Shown: positions 61,528 to 64,000 of the stretch, piece after piece | Numbering within the stretch: the stretch's first letter is position 1 | How the letters are laid out: each line of letters opens with the position of its first letter | Assembly (NCBI GenBank): GCA_013396635.1 | Contig: WBMW01005104.1 | Coordinates: 416,843 to 480,842 of the forward strand | DNA: 64,000 bases | Direction of reading: 5' to 3' | Source: Penelope pileata | Lineage: Eukaryota; Chordata; Aves; Galliformes; Cracidae | Made by a program: the position numbers and the translations under genes | The notes under the pieces: generated by a model | Database searches by the model: none | What the model was told of the DNA's origin: nothing | Seen by the model: only the letters and a program-made list of their open reading frames with translations

Positions 61528-64000
61528 TAGCTACGACAAAACGTGTCCTGATGCTGTTGGAACAGATGCTTCGGTGAACACCCACACCATGCTGGCACTC
61601 CCAAAGCAGTCAGCTTGTTTTCCTGATGCTCCCTGTGTAGCAGTGGATCATAGGCCAGGGGATGAGGCTGCTCACAGGGCTGGGATTGCCCACCAACCCT
61701 GCCTCTGAAAAAGAGGCCGTTTGCTCTGGTGTGTCCATTCTCCACCAGCACAAATTTTTCCCACCTTTCAGTTATGGGTACGCAGCACAAAACCACCTGA
61801 GCTAGCACTGTATTCTCTGAGAGCAGTGCAAGTCAGACTCATGTATTTAGAGAGCTCTCTGCACAAAGCAACACACAGCAGGACTTTCAGGCATCAACAT
61901 AAGGGCATAATTGATCACAAATGTCGCATATCCCAATATAAGCTTTCTTGCAAGGCCCAACTGCTTTTAGCAATTTTCTAAGCATGTTTTTGTGTCTGTG
62001 CAATAGATAGCGAAGGAAAACAAAGTACTTCAGGCCAAGTAACCCTATAACCCTGTAACTGCCCAGTATTGGCAACCCTGAAACCAAATATTGCTACTGC
62101 CAGTAACAAGCTAAAGACCTTGTAATGTGTTCCCATGAACTTGAGATTGAGGCTTGTATTGTTCAAACTTTACTTGACTTGTGTGGAGCTTTGTTTTCAC
62201 TTGATTTAGATATAAACAGCAACCCCTCATCAGCTTGCTACAGCTACTTTGTTCTATTTTTGTTTCTCATGGCCTGGTAAGGAAACAGATTTATACAGAC
62301 AGTAGTCACAAGCAGACACTTCGTGCAGAATGAGGTATTTACAAACACAAGGAACTTCATCTAGGGAAACACAGCCCAGGCACGACAGCAGAGGCCTTCA
62401 ACAGTGAGACACAGGAATCTGCACAGGAGTGCACAGGTGTGGGATGGCCAGAGGAGGGACAAGCTGCCACTCGACAATGCATGGCTGTACATTGCTGAAG
62501 CACCATTCCTTACAGAAACGCAGACCTGGAGCAGAAGTGGTTTTCCAAAGCAACAAAGAAAACCAAGTCCTAGAATCTAACATACATAAAAACACACAGT
62601 AAGTAGTAAATTCATCAAATGCAAAAGTTGCAAACAAATGGATGAAACAGCAAAGTGTAAAATATATTAGCAAACATGAAAATGACAGAGTGGATCCTGT
62701 AGGGAGCAGTTGCTGCACTGGCACTTACCCCCTGATTGAATCCAGAAACCCAATTTCACATTTCACTTTGCTTCAGGCATAAGATCAACTACACCACAGA
62801 AAGTTTCAGAAAGCAGAAATCCTGTGCGAAGGTCTGCTGTCACTACCACAGATGACAAGAAGAATGTCAGTTTTGTTGGGCACTACTACACAGCTAAGAG
62901 GGCTATTTCTGAACGCACCTCCCGAAGTTTGAGTTCATAGGCTACAAAGTGGGTTTGGAGCCACAGAAACACTTGGCACAGTCTGTCTACATGCTATATC
63001 TTCAGCAGATACAAATGTTCAAATGGAACAGCTTCCAAAGAGAAATTCCAACCAGAGCTACCCAGCTGCTAATCTGACTGAGCTGACAGACCTTTTGTAA
63101 ATTGATAAATTAGTTCTTTAAGAAGGTAATAGTTTTTTCTAGAGATATGACAAATTATTCGTTTCCTCAACTTCCCATATATTTATGAATGTATTTCTTC
63201 AGGACAGGAGTACAAATCAAATTTACAGCAAACTCTTTTAATTTCCTAGTCTCAAAAGAGCAGCAGAGCTGGCAAAGTTGATCACTGTCTTTGATCTTCT
63301 TTACTTTTGGACAAGCTGTAAGAGATTAAGCTCTATTCCCACTACTTAATCACTTAAAGTGATACTTTAGGATTCCCCAAGGGTAAATGCATTAACTTTC
63401 AGTCAGGGCCTTTATTTATTTATTTATTTATTAAAAGGGATTATTAGATTTACAAAATACTGTTAGGTTTCACAGTCTGGATTTGATTTTCAGTAGATCC
63501 TTTCATAATTCAGAGGCATAATCCTTATTTATACTGATGTGTAGAGAAAATTCATGTGGCTACTTTATCATGTAAACTGTTCATTTTTATGACTTTTTCC
63601 TTCTTTATTTCATGTTATATAAATATTTTCTTTAAGACTACAAGCAAATGTTCTTACAATATGGAAAGAGTCAACAAGTTAAATTAAATTCCTTGATTAA
63701 TGCTGTGCCATGTAGTAACAATTTAAGATAAAGTTTTGCAAGATTTGCATCATTTCTCTGTGTACTCTAGGTCCACTGTATCTCAGCTCCTACTGTAGTA
63801 AGCCGGTCTTGGAAGGAGTTGAATCCTCAAGTATACCGCCTGCACAGTTCCCTGCACACTTGTAGATACGCTTTTTAACCCAACTGCATTTATATCCTTG
63901 AAGAACTACTAAATTCTCTCCAGAGAAGCCAAATGAAGGCTAATGAAGCCTCCCAATAGATGTAAAAATATTGTGGGTTCCAATCCTAGACACAGTGACA
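61528..64000. other. Unique DNA, no gene accepted
   Basis: The longest frame outside the transposons, 61332-61808 (158 codons, minus), ends in this stretch. It shows no domain beyond hydrophobic stretches at residues about 97-117 and 121-134, and it has no supporting splice or promoter context. The frame at 62398-62724 (minus, 108 codons) is similar. A (TTTA)n run is at 63411-63433. No transposon was recognised. Confidence 0.55.
63411..63433. repeat. (TTTA)n microsatellite
   Basis: Between five and six TTTA units without interruption; probably length-variable. Confidence 0.95.

Overview
The window looks like gene-free nuclear DNA from a bird. The evidence is the repeat content. There are several CR1 LINE fragments, one keeping the 3'-terminal ATTCTATG-type repeat and two with recognisable ORF2 C-terminal coding traces. 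There is an internally deleted mariner of the kind known from chicken (Galluhop), a truncated ERVL-type LTR, and a degenerate tRNA-derived SINE relic. The rest is A+T-rich (roughly 60-65 % by eye). I recognised no protein-coding exon, rRNA, snRNA or functional tRNA. All open frames apart from those in transposons are short, overlap one another on both strands and show no domain. The window is therefore an intergenic desert or part of a very large intron. The repeats cannot decide the species or the neighbouring gene.

Layout. 1-192: polypurine minisatellite. 1989-2730: a probable old CR1 tail followed by a GC-rich, CpG-poor block. 2731-28618: essentially unique A+T-rich DNA with scattered homopolymers, one strong G-quadruplex motif (8184-8204) and an 18-bp perfect palindrome (25547-25564). 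28619-28752: tRNA-SINE relic beside a short tandem duplication. 30911-31645: a CR1 fragment interrupted by a single N at 31233. The 286 bases on the two sides of that N are 99 % identical, most likely a false duplication made by the assembly. 33397-33530: a 41-N gap in an A/G-rich microsatellite. 33531-49847: unique DNA with candidate conserved or regulatory pieces and a CTCF-like motif at 44548. 49848-50035: ERVL-type LTR start. 51667-52137: the youngest-looking CR1 tail. 53740-54280: mariner deletion derivative with a 136-codon open frame. 56098-56852: old CR1 on the plus strand with a frameshifted ORF2 end. 58935-59085: another very old CR1 tail. The remainder to 64000 is unique DNA with a second CTCF-like motif at 61514 in the opposite orientation.

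No cellular genes act together here. What can be described is the history of repeat insertions, two assembly problems, and a few non-coding segments (hairpins, palindromes, TAAT-rich blocks, a CTCF-like pair) that alignment to other bird genomes could confirm or dismiss. I found no convincing undescribed biological system. The most useful results are the probable assembly duplication, the mariner derivative with a surviving open frame, and the tRNA-SINE relic.
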